Source of the DNA: Atopobium sp.
Lineage (GTDB): Bacteria > Actinomycetota > Coriobacteriia > Coriobacteriales > Atopobiaceae
Assembly: GCA_018376005.1 (NCBI GenBank)
Contig: JAHACE010000002.1
Location: 1 to 38,499, forward strand
Length of the DNA stretch: 38,499 nt
Direction: 5' to 3'
Each line of letters starts with the position of its first letter. The stretch's first letter is position 1. Under the pieces are notes generated by a model. The model was not told where the DNA came from. It saw only the letters and a list, made by a program, of their open reading frames with translations, and did not search any database. This document shows positions 16,028 to 24,362 of this stretch, piece by piece. A program made the position numbers and the translations under genes.

Positions 16028-16969
16028 CTATCCGCGTATCACAGTGCCGGTTTTTCCAGCAATTCCATCAGCAGCCTTATCCAGCAAAGTAATAAGTGAT
16101 GTACGTCCTTCGCCGGATTGTGCAAACTGCAAAGCAGCCTGTACCTTGGGCAACATAGAACCAGGAGCAAATTCGCCGGCTTCAATATAAGCTTGTGCAC
16201 TCTCAGGTGTAAGCTCAGAGAGGTCTTCCTGTTCAGGAGTACCAAAATGAATAGCAACCTTCTCGACAGCCGTTAAAATAATGAGTGCATCCGCATTAAC
16301 CTGCTCCGCAAGACGAGCTGCTGCAAAATCCTTATCAATAACAGCTGCAGCACCCTTAAGATGATTGCCCTCAGTAATAAATACTGGAATACCGCCACCA
16401 CCACAAGCAATAACAACATTGCCCGTCTCAATAAGTGAACGAATGGTATCAAGCTCAACAATAGCAACAGGCTGAGGAGATGCAACTACACGACGGTATC
16501 CTCGACCAGCGTCCTCGACAACGTTATATCCACGCTCAGCTACCATCTTTTTAGCTTCTTCTTCTGTCATAAAAGAACCAATGGGCTTGGTAGGATTTTT
16601 AAATGCTGGATCATTTTTATCAACTTCAACTTGCGTTAGAACAGTGGCTGCATTTTTCTTAATGCCGCGGTTAAGCATTTCTTCACGAAGCGCATTCTGA
16701 AGATCGTAGCCAATATATCCCTGGCTCATGGCAACACATACAGAAAGTGGGCAAGGAATATATTTTTCTGGATCAGAACGATTAAGCTGCGTCATAGCCT
16801 CTTGGATCATGCCAACTTGTGGGCCGTTACCGTGGGCGATAATAACTTCATTACCTTGCTCAATTAAATCAACAATTGCCTTAGCAGTGTGCTTTACTGC
16901 AATCATCTGCTTAGGTAAATTTTTGCCAAGAGCATTACCGCCCAAAGCAATTACAATACGCTTTCCCAT
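16028..16969 (-). CDS. arcC: Carbamate kinase
   Basis: This 313-residue amino-acid kinase family member shows MGKRIVIALGGNALGKN, VIIAHGNGPQVGMIQEAM, PLSVCVAMSQGYIGYDLQNAL, RVVASPQPVAIVE, VIACGGGGIPVF and a C-terminal SMLPKVQAALQF, all carbamate kinase marks. It makes ATP from carbamoyl phosphate and ADP. A homologue (yqeA) accompanies the E. coli purine cluster. In this locus it would conserve energy from carbamoyl phosphate released by YgeW. It sits 137 bases after ygeW with a terminator between, so it probably has its own promoter. GGAGGGG precedes the ATG. Confidence 0.95.
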   Translation of the reverse strand: MGKRIVIALGGNALGKNLPKQMIAVKHTAKAIVDLIEQGNEVIIAHGNGPQVGMIQEAMTQLNRSDPEKYIPCPLSVCVAMSQGYIGYDLQNALREEMLNRGIKKNAATVLTQVEVDKNDPAFKNPTKPIGSFMTEEEAKKMVAERGYNVVEDAGRGYRRVVASPQPVAIVELDTIRSLIETGNVVIACGGGGIPVFITEGNHLKGAAAVIDKDFAAARLAEQVNADALIILTAVEKVAIHFGTPEQEDLSELTPESAQAYIEAGEFAPGSMLPKVQAALQFAQSGEGRTSLITLLDKAADGIAGKTGTVIRG

Positions 16970-17044
16970 AGTCCCCTCCCAGGGCTTACATTACGATCTT
17001 TAACATTTTTAACAGGTTCTCTTACTCTTTACTAAACTTGTTAA

Positions 17045-17088
17045 AAACAAAAAAGGGTCTGCATGAGAGCTTGTCTCCACGCAGACCC
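17045..17088 (-). terminator. Intrinsic terminator after ygeW
   Basis: On the minus strand a 12-bp stem (core GGGTCTGC/GCAGACCC at 17081-17088 and 17055-17062, extended by G-U pairs) is followed by TTTTTTGTTT (17045-17054). It begins 18 bases after the ygeW stop codon. Confidence 0.88.
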
Positions 17089-17106
17089 AATGTATATAAA
17101 TATTAC

Positions 17107-18309
17107 TTATGCCTGGAACCAGCGAGGAGTATCTCCCTGCTCAAGAGCTTTAAGCGTTGCAATTGGATCTTTTGCCTTCTGCAAGAAAATCATTGCTGCA
17201 ATAGCATATGGCTTATAAGAAGCCTCTTTATAGAGACCATCACGGTGATAATCAAAGACCTCATTTTCAACTTCACCGTGCTCACAAGATACACCATTAA
17301 TGTCTGCAGGCAGTGGATGCATATAGATGGTATCCATACCATGAGCAGTCTTTGCCATAAGATCAGTTGTGCAGCACCAATCCTTATGAGTAGCATTCTG
17401 AGCAAGAAGCTCTTTCTCCAGAGCGTCGATTCCAGCGTCATCGCCTGCAGCATAAAGATTAGTACGCTTCTCCATAGCAGCATAAGGTGCCCAGCTCTTA
17501 GGAATGACAATGTCAGCGCCCTCAAAAGCCTCTGCCATGTTGTAGGTCTTCTTAAAGGTTGCTCCAGACTCAGCTGCAAACTTACCAGCAACATCAACAA
17601 GCTCAGGCATGAGATCGTATCCCTCAGGATGAGCTAATGTAACATCCATGCCAAAACGAGGAAGCAGAGTAATAAGAGACTGTGGGCAAGATAAAGGCTT
17701 ACCATATGAAGGAGAATAAGCCCAAGTAACAGCAACTTTCTTACCACGGAGATTCTCAAGGCCACCAAACTCATTGATAAGATAGAGGATGTCAGCAGTA
17801 GACTGAGTTGGGTGATCCATATCAGACTGAAGAGATACCAGTGTTGGACGATGATCTAAAACGCCATCCTCGTAAGCCTGCTTGACGGAAGCAGAAACCT
17901 CACGCATATAAGCGTCGCCCTTACCAATGAACTTATCGTCACGAATACCAATGACATCAGCCATGAATGAAATCATAGTTGCAGTCTCACGGACAGTCTC
18001 GCCGTGAGCAATCTGAGACTTACCCTCATCAAGATCCATCAACTGAAGACCAAGAAGGTTAGAGCCAGATGCAAAGGAAAAACGAGTACGAGTTGAGTTA
18101 TCACGGAAAAGTGAGACAGCAAGACCAGACTCAAAAAGACGTGTAGAAATGTTACGCTCACGTAAGTTGCGTAGAGCATCTGCTACTGCATAGAGAGCCT
18201 GAAGCTCATCGGTTGACTTCTCCCATGTCAAAAGGAAATCCTCTTTATACATCTTGGAGAAATCAAGTTTTGCAAGCTTGTCAAGATACGGCTGAATGGT
18301 AGTTGCCAT
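17107..18309 (-). CDS. ygeW: Knotted carbamoyltransferase YgeW
   Basis: This 400-residue protein is an aspartate/ornithine carbamoyltransferase relative. It has the carbamoyl phosphate loop FRDNSTRTRFSFA (Ser72-Thr73-Arg74-Thr75-Arg76) and SDMDHPTQSTAD (~162-173), plus KVAVTWAYSPSYGKPLSCPQSL and the C-terminal MHPLPADINGVSCEHGEVEN. Length and motifs match the YgeW family rather than OTC or ATC. Its physiological substrate is unsettled; in purine clusters it probably phosphorolyses a ureido compound to release carbamoyl phosphate for the adjacent carbamate kinase. AGAGGA precedes the ATG. Confidence 0.92.
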   Translation of the reverse strand: MATTIQPYLDKLAKLDFSKMYKEDFLLTWEKSTDELQALYAVADALRNLRERNISTRLFESGLAVSLFRDNSTRTRFSFASGSNLLGLQLMDLDEGKSQIAHGETVRETATMISFMADVIGIRDDKFIGKGDAYMREVSASVKQAYEDGVLDHRPTLVSLQSDMDHPTQSTADILYLINEFGGLENLRGKKVAVTWAYSPSYGKPLSCPQSLITLLPRFGMDVTLAHPEGYDLMPELVDVAGKFAAESGATFKKTYNMAEAFEGADIVIPKSWAPYAAMEKRTNLYAAGDDAGIDALEKELLAQNATHKDWCCTTDLMAKTAHGMDTIYMHPLPADINGVSCEHGEVENEVFDYHRDGLYKEASYKPYAIAAMIFLQKAKDPIATLKALEQGDTPRWFQA

Positions 18310-18361
18310 GGTACATCCTCTCGTTTAAATAACCGCTTATATACTAATTACCAAAAACCAT

Positions 18362-19744
18362 TTACTTAATGTTGTTATCGGTAAGACTTGCACGGAATTC
18401 AGTTGCATCATCAGTTACTGCAGAAGCGTCATACAGGTTGAGAGCTGCAACATACAGTGCTGCACAAGTAGGAAGATCCTGCTTGAATGTAATCTCATTT
18501 GGAGCGTGTGCCTGAGACTCAGCACCTGGTCCAAAGCCAACGCAAGGAATACCATAACGACCCTGAATAGAAACGCAATTTGTGGAGAAGGTCCACTTAT
18601 CGCATAGAGGACGACCTTCACGAGTTGCCATGGACTTCTCGCAACCAATACGCTTATCGCCAAAGAGTGCCTTGTGAGCATCAACAAGTGCTTTGACGTG
18701 TGGAGCAGACTCTTTGTTGATCCATGTTGGGAAGTAAGACTCAGTCTCATAGACCTCGCCAGTCCAAGAAGGACGGTCATACATGTACATGGAGACCTTG
18801 ACGTCGTCACCATACTTCTTGACGGAAGGAAGCTCCTCAATCTCTTTGAGGCAGCTCTTATAGGTCTCACCAGCGGTCATACGACGGTCAATGGAGATTG
18901 CACAAGAGTCTGCAACAGCGCAGCGAGAAGGGCTTGTGAAGTAAATCTGAGAAACGGTGCAGGTACCACGGCCGAGGAAGCGAGCATCCTCATAGTGATC
19001 AGGGTTGTACTTAGGATCAAGCATCTTAACAAGGCCGCGAATAGCAGTGGATTCATCAGCACTATTATTGTTAAGTGCACGAACGTCATTAATGATGTCA
19101 GCCATCTTATAAATTGCGTTGTCACCACGCTCAGGAGCTGAACCGTGGCAGGAAACGCCCTTGACGTCAACACGGATCTCCATACGGCCACGGTGACCAC
19201 GATAAATACCACCATCAGTAGGCTCGGTTGAGATTACAAACTCTGGCTTAATCTTGTCAACATTGTAGATGTACTGCCAGCACATACCGTCGCAGTCCTC
19301 TTCCTGGACAGTACCAACAACCATAACCTTGTAGCCCTCAGGAATAAGATTCATATCCTTCATAATCTTTGCAGCATATACGCCTGAACAGACGCCGCCC
19401 TCCTGGTCAGAGCCACCACGACCACCAATGAGCTGATCGTCCTCAAAGCCCTCATAAGGATCAAAATCCCAGTTGTCACGATTACCAATACCAACGGTAT
19501 CAATGTGACCGTCGATTGCGATGATTTTATCGCCAGTACCCATAAAGCCCATAACATTACCTAGGCCGTCAACTTTTACCTCATCAAAGCCAAGCTTCTC
19601 CATCTCAGCTTTAATGCATGCGACAACCTCGCCCTCTTCTGAAGACTCACTAGGGTGTGAAATCATTGCGCGCAGAAATGCGGTCATATCTTTTGAATAC
19701 TTGTTTGCTGCATCCTTAATTGCGCCGTAATCCAAGTCTTTCAT
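18362..19744 (-). CDS. ygeY: YgeY-type M20 metallohydrolase
   Basis: The ATG at 19744 follows AAAGGAGG and gives 460 residues, longer than the ~400 usual for YgeY. M20 metal and catalytic residues are present: DGHIDTVG (His80), GGRGGSDQEGG (Asp113), TVQEED (Glu148 base, Glu149 ligand), STEPTD (Glu174) and a final SQAHAPNE histidine. The protein belongs to the ArgE/DapE/ACY1 group. In the purine cluster it is thought to hydrolyse a linear ureido or amide intermediate. It is 52 bases upstream of ygeW in the same direction. Exact substrate is not deducible. Confidence 0.9.
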   Translation of the reverse strand: MKDLDYGAIKDAANKYSKDMTAFLRAMISHPSESSEEGEVVACIKAEMEKLGFDEVKVDGLGNVMGFMGTGDKIIAIDGHIDTVGIGNRDNWDFDPYEGFEDDQLIGGRGGSDQEGGVCSGVYAAKIMKDMNLIPEGYKVMVVGTVQEEDCDGMCWQYIYNVDKIKPEFVISTEPTDGGIYRGHRGRMEIRVDVKGVSCHGSAPERGDNAIYKMADIINDVRALNNNSADESTAIRGLVKMLDPKYNPDHYEDARFLGRGTCTVSQIYFTSPSRCAVADSCAISIDRRMTAGETYKSCLKEIEELPSVKKYGDDVKVSMYMYDRPSWTGEVYETESYFPTWINKESAPHVKALVDAHKALFGDKRIGCEKSMATREGRPLCDKWTFSTNCVSIQGRYGIPCVGFGPGAESQAHAPNEITFKQDLPTCAALYVAALNLYDASAVTDDATEFRASLTDNNIK

Positions 19745-19862
19745 ACATCCTCCTTTATTAGGATAAAACTGGACGTCTTTATCCTTTTGTAACCTTACAA
19801 ACAGTTGAGAATAAAATCCCAAACTGTACCAGTACCCTCGTAATACAAACCATTTTTTTGCT

Positions 19863-19883
19863 TACCAAACTTTTTGTTTGGTA
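19863..19883. repeat. Hairpin between ygeX and ygeY
   Basis: Perfect 8-bp arms TACCAAAC (19863-19870) and GTTTGGTA (19876-19883) enclose five Ts. No T-run follows on the minus strand, so it is not a standard terminator; it may be a regulatory site in the ygeY leader. The remaining ~150-bp gap is AT-rich with no other clear feature. Confidence 0.35.
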
Positions 19884-19979
19884 CTATCTATTAAATCACT
19901 TGTAGAAGACATTGCAAGCAGTAAACGCTTACTTTTTTATTTTCTCGGCAAGCGGTTTTATTGTTACTAATTCTCTTTT

Positions 19980-21206
19980 TTACTTGACGTCATCTGTTGA
20001 CTGCCATGCACCATCCCATACAATCTCTTCATAACGCACAGGATCAGTGTCTCCTTCTGTAGAGAACAAAAGAACCTTTGAATCTGTTGTAAGATCAAGC
20101 GCATCACGAAGCTCTTTGTATGTAGGGTCTGTCATAAGAGTAGAAATAACACCCATACCAACAGCACCAGACTCACCGGAAACAACGGAAGGGTCTCCCT
20201 TAACAGGAGCAGCGAGCATACGCATACCCTTTGCCGAAACCCAATCAGGACAAGAAATAAAGGCCGTCGCATGATTGCGTAAAATATCCCAACCAATGGT
20301 ATTTGGCTCACCACAGGCAAGACCAGCCATAATAGTAATCAAATCTCCACCAACAATACGAGGCTCGCCATCTGCTGCAAGTGCTCCCTTATACAGACAG
20401 TCTGCAGCTCCTGCCTCCATAATGACAAACTTAGGAGGATTTGAAGGGAATAAATTAGTAAAGTAGCCCACCATGGCAGATGCCAAAGATCCAACGCCCG
20501 CTTGTATAAATACATGTGTTGGACGGTTTACCTCAAGCTCACGTAACTGTTCTGCTGCCTCATAGGCCATAGTACCGTAACCCTGCATAATCCAAGATGG
20601 AATCTTCTCATAACCATCCCAAGCAGTGTCCTGTACGATTACTGCATGCTCAGTCTCTTCTGCTTCTTTTGCTGCAAGGCGAACACAGTCATCGTAATTA
20701 AGCTCTTCAATGGTTACTTGTGCGCCCTCTTTTGCAATATTGTCAAAACGAGTTTTTGTAGAACCTTTAGGCATATGAACAACAGCTTTTTGACCAAGAC
20801 GATTTGCTGCCCATGCCACACCGCGGCCATGATTGCCATCGGTTGCAGTAAAGAAAGTTGCCTGTCCAAAGTCTTTCTGCAATTGCTCTGAAGTCAGATA
20901 CTCAAAGTCACAATCAGAAACATCTTTTCCTGTTTCATCAGCAATATAGCGAGCCATAGCAAATGAACCACCCAGGACTTTAAATGCATTAAGTCCAAAG
21001 CGATACGACTCATCTTTTACGTATAATCCACCAAGACCTAAATTAGAGGCCATACCCTCAAGATTTGCCAAAGGTGTCACGGCATATTGAGGAAAGCTTT
21101 TATGAAATGCGCGAGCCTTCTTAACATTTTCAAGTGACATGACCTGAAGATTTCTGTCTTCACTCTGAGGCATCTTATTAAGTACCCACTTCATTTCTGG
21201 CTGCAT
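19980..21206 (-). CDS. ygeX: Diaminopropionate ammonia-lyase YgeX
   Basis: This 408-residue PLP enzyme shows the DpaL signature: YVKDESYRFGLNAFKVLGGSFA with PLP-binding Lys76, ATFFTATDGNHGRGVAWAANRLG, QDTAWDGYEKIPSWIMQGYGTM, THVFIQAGVGSLASAMVGY and the glycine-rich VVSGESGAVGMG. It splits 2,3-diaminopropionate into pyruvate and two ammonia. In purine-degrading clusters this is the step that feeds carbon to central metabolism. AAGGGG precedes the ATG. A 200-bp leader upstream contains an element shared with the permease promoter, so it likely has its own promoter. Confidence 0.95.
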   Translation of the reverse strand: MQPEMKWVLNKMPQSEDRNLQVMSLENVKKARAFHKSFPQYAVTPLANLEGMASNLGLGGLYVKDESYRFGLNAFKVLGGSFAMARYIADETGKDVSDCDFEYLTSEQLQKDFGQATFFTATDGNHGRGVAWAANRLGQKAVVHMPKGSTKTRFDNIAKEGAQVTIEELNYDDCVRLAAKEAEETEHAVIVQDTAWDGYEKIPSWIMQGYGTMAYEAAEQLRELEVNRPTHVFIQAGVGSLASAMVGYFTNLFPSNPPKFVIMEAGAADCLYKGALAADGEPRIVGGDLITIMAGLACGEPNTIGWDILRNHATAFISCPDWVSAKGMRMLAAPVKGDPSVVSGESGAVGMGVISTLMTDPTYKELRDALDLTTDSKVLLFSTEGDTDPVRYEEIVWDGAWQSTDDVK

Positions 21207-21274
21207 GTTGTTGACCCCTTTTCAGCGTATTTTTGTTTATTAACGTATCTTTAATAGTAGACCACTTTTCTGCT

Positions 21275-21303
21275 AAATCTGACTAAAAGTTAGTAAACCT
21301 AAC
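21275..21303. promoter_or_regulatory. Candidate operator upstream of ygeX (shared element, copy 1)
   Basis: Blocks AAATCT, AAAAGTT and AACCTAAC with 4-base gaps match the element at 31489-31517 at 22 of 29 positions by eye. It lies 69-97 bases upstream of the ygeX start, between that start and the xdh terminator. It is probably a binding site for a locus regulator. Confidence 0.5.
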
Positions 21304-21332
21304 AAAAAGTTTTCCACCATTTGTACCTACCT

Positions 21333-21379
21333 ATAAAAACAAAACAACTGCCAGCAGCTTATTACTACTGACAGTTGTT
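21333..21379 (-). terminator. Intrinsic terminator after xanthine dehydrogenase
   Basis: On the minus strand a 15-bp stem (arms 21365-21379 and 21343-21357, two G-U pairs, 7-base loop) is followed by TTGTTTTTAT. It starts 28 bases past the xdh stop and separates xdh from ygeX. Confidence 0.88.
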
Positions 21380-21406
21380 CTTTAACATAAGGAATACATA
21401 CTATCC

Positions 21407-24178
21407 TTACTTCTTGGCCTTAGATTTAGTGTAATACGTATCTTCCATAGGAAGCTTAGTACGCATCACATGATCATAGGCATAGTATGCATTTGCTACT
21501 GCAGGAGCAGTTGGGATTGTTGAAATCTCACCAATGCCTTTTCCTCCGTAAGCAACAGGGAGTAAATGCTCCTTCTCGACATAAATTGCCTCAATATGAG
21601 GAATATCAGGAGCATGGAAGAGGCCTAGAGTAGCAAACTTTGACTTTGGCACACAATCCTGAAGCTTGTAGTTTTCTGTTGTGGCATAGCCGAGCGACAT
21701 CAACACGCCGCCCTCAATTTGACCTTGGATTGCAATAGGGTTAATGACCTTGCCAGAATCATGCGCGGCATATACATCAGTAACCTTGCCCTCATCGTCT
21801 AAAACCACGCACGTTGTTGCAAAGGCATAACAAATGTGGCTCTTTGGATTAGGCTTGTCAGCACCAAGTTTATCGGTTGGCTCAAAGTAAACATAACGGA
21901 ACTCATGACCTTCAAGCTTCTTCAAGCCTGCAACTGGATCCTTTGGATGAATACCCGCACCAGCAACCAATGCTTTACCATCTGCGTATCCAACACCCTC
22001 ATAAGGACGACCATCAGAGTACACAATAGTCTTTCCGTCACCGTGCGCCTCAACGGGCTCAGACGATACTTCCTTGCCAGCCTCAATATCCAAAAGCGCG
22101 TCACGCAGCAAGAACGCCACGCCACGAACAGCTTCTCCGGTAACAACTGTTTGACGAGAGCCAGAAGTAGTACCTGAATCAGGTGCATTTTCTGTAGAGC
22201 ACTCACCGTTAACAATAACTGACTTTGGAAGGCCAATTGCTTCAGCAACATCCTGCAAAAAGACTGTATTGCAACCCTGACCAATATCTGAAGTAGCAGA
22301 GTAGACAACAACCTTGCCGTCTTCAATACGAATGTTTGCACGACCTGCGTCAGGCAGACCAACGCCAACACCAGAGTTTTTCATAGCGCAGGCAAGACCA
22401 GCACGTCCCTTATGGGCTTCATATACATCTTTAACTGCAAGAAGCGTTTCTTTAAGTGCCGTTGACTGATCACAGATCTGACCATTAGGAAGTACATCTC
22501 CAGGAGCAACTGCATTTCTCCAGCGCATCTCCCATGGACTTATGCCGACCTTCTCGGCGAGAAGATCCATGAGCTCCTCAAGAGCAAACTCAGTCTGGCA
22601 AACTCCAAAGCCACGGAATGCACCAGCAGGTGGATTATCAGTATAATATCCATAACCACGAATATCAGTATTTTGATACTTATACGGACCAACAGCGTGT
22701 GTACATGCGCGCTCGAGAACTGGTCCACAAAGTGATGCATACGCTCCTGTATCAAAATAAATATCGCAATCAAGAGCAGTAAGGTGACCTTCAGCATCGC
22801 AACCGAGTGTAAAATCTGCCTCCATAGCATGACGTTTTGGATGGAAGATGAGCGACTCGTTACGAGTAAATTTACACTTAACCGTACGCTTAAAAATGTA
22901 AGCAGCCAATGCAGAAATATGCTGAACGGTTACATCTTCTTTTCCACCAAATCCGCCGCCTACCAGCATGGTTTCTACAACTACCTTATCAGGAGTTTCA
23001 TCCCATCCAAACATGTGGGCAACTTCTTTACGAGTGTCGTAGGCACCTTGATCGGTAGAAAGAATCTTTACACCATCTTTATAGGGGAACGCAACAGCGC
23101 ATTCAGGCTCAAGGAATGCATGCTCAGTAAAAGGTGTCGAGAAATGCTTAGTGATAATGTGAGTAGAATTTTTAAGTGCATCCTGAACATTACCGCGTGT
23201 AATATGACGGCTCTGGCAAAGATTACTTTCTGCTTCTGTATGTACAAGAGGAGCACCTTCAGCAGCAGCCTCTTCAATATTACGCACAATAGGAAGCTCT
23301 TCATACTCAACTTTTACAAGTTTTTTGGCCGCTTCAAGAGTCTCTTCATCCTCTGCGACTACCATGCAAAGTGCATCGCCCAAATAACGTGTATTTGAAC
23401 CTTCAGGGATAAATACATCCCAATCCTGCTGAATGTGGCCAACTTTATTTACAGGTACGTCTTCAGCTTTCAAGACTCCAACAACACCTGGTAGAGCCTC
23501 TGCCTCTGTTGTATCAATTTTTACCACACGTGCACGAGGATACTTAGAGCGCACGCATGAGCCATACGCCATATCTGGGAAATCAACATTGGTTACGTCA
23601 TCAGGATATTTACCATATCCAAGTACCTTTGCACGAACATCAACACGGAATGCTTTTGAACCAACACCGTAATTATCGCCACGCTCTAGGTCTGGATCAA
23701 TTTGCTCTTCTCCACGAAGAATACGTGCGGCTTTTAAGATACCTTCAATAATTTTCTTATATCCAGTGCATCGACAAATATTATTTTTAATTGCTTCTTT
23801 AACTTCTGCTTCAGTTGGATTAGGGTTTCGACGGATTAAAGCTGCGCCACTCATTACCATGCCAGGGATACAAAAACCACACTGAACAGCTCCAACTGCA
23901 CCAAAAGCGTACACAAAGGCTTCTTGCTCCTCATGAGAAAGGCCTTCTACGGTTTCAATAACCTTTCCTTGTGCGCGCTTAGTATTCATAATGCAACCGC
24001 GAGTAGCTACGCCATCAATAACAACCGTACAGGTGCCACAAGCGCCTTGTGAACAACCATCTTTTACCGATAAAAGATGTAAATCATCTCGAAGAAAACG
24101 AAGTAACGATTTATTTTTTGTAGTAGTAATTGTTTCTCCGTTTACCGTAAAGGTATACTCTTCTACTTCTTCGGCCAT
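21407..24178 (-). CDS. xdhD: Selenium-dependent xanthine dehydrogenase-type molybdenum hydroxylase
   Basis: The ATG at 24178 follows AAGGAG and gives 923 residues. The N-terminus holds two [2Fe-2S] clusters: Cys42, 47, 50 and 62, then Cys100, 103, 135 and 137 (CGFC...CRC). After a linker (~150-180) comes the Mo-binding part with GGGFGGKE (407-414), AFRGFG (520-525), QGCNT (634-638) and GKGIGE (879-884) carrying the probable catalytic glutamate. The 2Fe-2S/Mo fusion without an FAD domain is typical of the Se-dependent XdhD class. Selenium would be a labile cofactor ligand, so no Sec codon is expected. The neighbouring selD, yqeB, yqeC and mocA support the assignment. Substrate may be xanthine, hypoxanthine or urate. 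Confidence 0.92.
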   Translation of the reverse strand: MAEEVEEYTFTVNGETITTTKNKSLLRFLRDDLHLLSVKDGCSQGACGTCTVVIDGVATRGCIMNTKRAQGKVIETVEGLSHEEQEAFVYAFGAVGAVQCGFCIPGMVMSGAALIRRNPNPTEAEVKEAIKNNICRCTGYKKIIEGILKAARILRGEEQIDPDLERGDNYGVGSKAFRVDVRAKVLGYGKYPDDVTNVDFPDMAYGSCVRSKYPRARVVKIDTTEAEALPGVVGVLKAEDVPVNKVGHIQQDWDVFIPEGSNTRYLGDALCMVVAEDEETLEAAKKLVKVEYEELPIVRNIEEAAAEGAPLVHTEAESNLCQSRHITRGNVQDALKNSTHIITKHFSTPFTEHAFLEPECAVAFPYKDGVKILSTDQGAYDTRKEVAHMFGWDETPDKVVVETMLVGGGFGGKEDVTVQHISALAAYIFKRTVKCKFTRNESLIFHPKRHAMEADFTLGCDAEGHLTALDCDIYFDTGAYASLCGPVLERACTHAVGPYKYQNTDIRGYGYYTDNPPAGAFRGFGVCQTEFALEELMDLLAEKVGISPWEMRWRNAVAPGDVLPNGQICDQSTALKETLLAVKDVYEAHKGRAGLACAMKNSGVGVGLPDAGRANIRIEDGKVVVYSATSDIGQGCNTVFLQDVAEAIGLPKSVIVNGECSTENAPDSGTTSGSRQTVVTGEAVRGVAFLLRDALLDIEAGKEVSSEPVEAHGDGKTIVYSDGRPYEGVGYADGKALVAGAGIHPKDPVAGLKKLEGHEFRYVYFEPTDKLGADKPNPKSHICYAFATTCVVLDDEGKVTDVYAAHDSGKVINPIAIQGQIEGGVLMSLGYATTENYKLQDCVPKSKFATLGLFHAPDIPHIEAIYVEKEHLLPVAYGGKGIGEISTIPTAPAVANAYYAYDHVMRTKLPMEDTYYTKSKAKK

Positions 24179-24258
24179 TTTCACTCCTTACGTGTCTGGG
24201 AGAATGTTGTGTGTCGTACCCCAAACCCGCTAACTGAACATTTTTGTCATGCATTACA

Positions 24259-24298
24259 AATCTATAGTTTTTATCGCTTTAATCTATAGCTTTAGATT
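24259..24298. promoter_or_regulatory. Repeated AATCTATAG motif upstream of xdh
   Basis: AATCTATAG occurs at 24259-24267 and again at 24281-24289, a 22-base period (about two helical turns), and an inverted near-copy (CTTTAGATT) follows at 24290-24298. The array lies 81-120 bases upstream of the xdh start and looks like a multi-site operator. Confidence 0.45.
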
Positions 24299-24320
24299 GC
24301 TCCCCTCTCTTTTTAGCGTA

Positions 24321-24349
24321 GACGGTTGGTAAAAGTTTTACCAACCGTC
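24321..24349. repeat. Long perfect hairpin between ygfK and xdh
   Basis: Fourteen-base arms 24321-24334 and 24336-24349 around one base give a strong stem (GACGGTTGGT and its complement) 14 bases after the ygfK stop. No T-run follows on the minus strand, so it may be a stability or processing hairpin, or a poor terminator. Confidence 0.6.
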
Positions 24350-24362
24350 ACACGACTATAAA

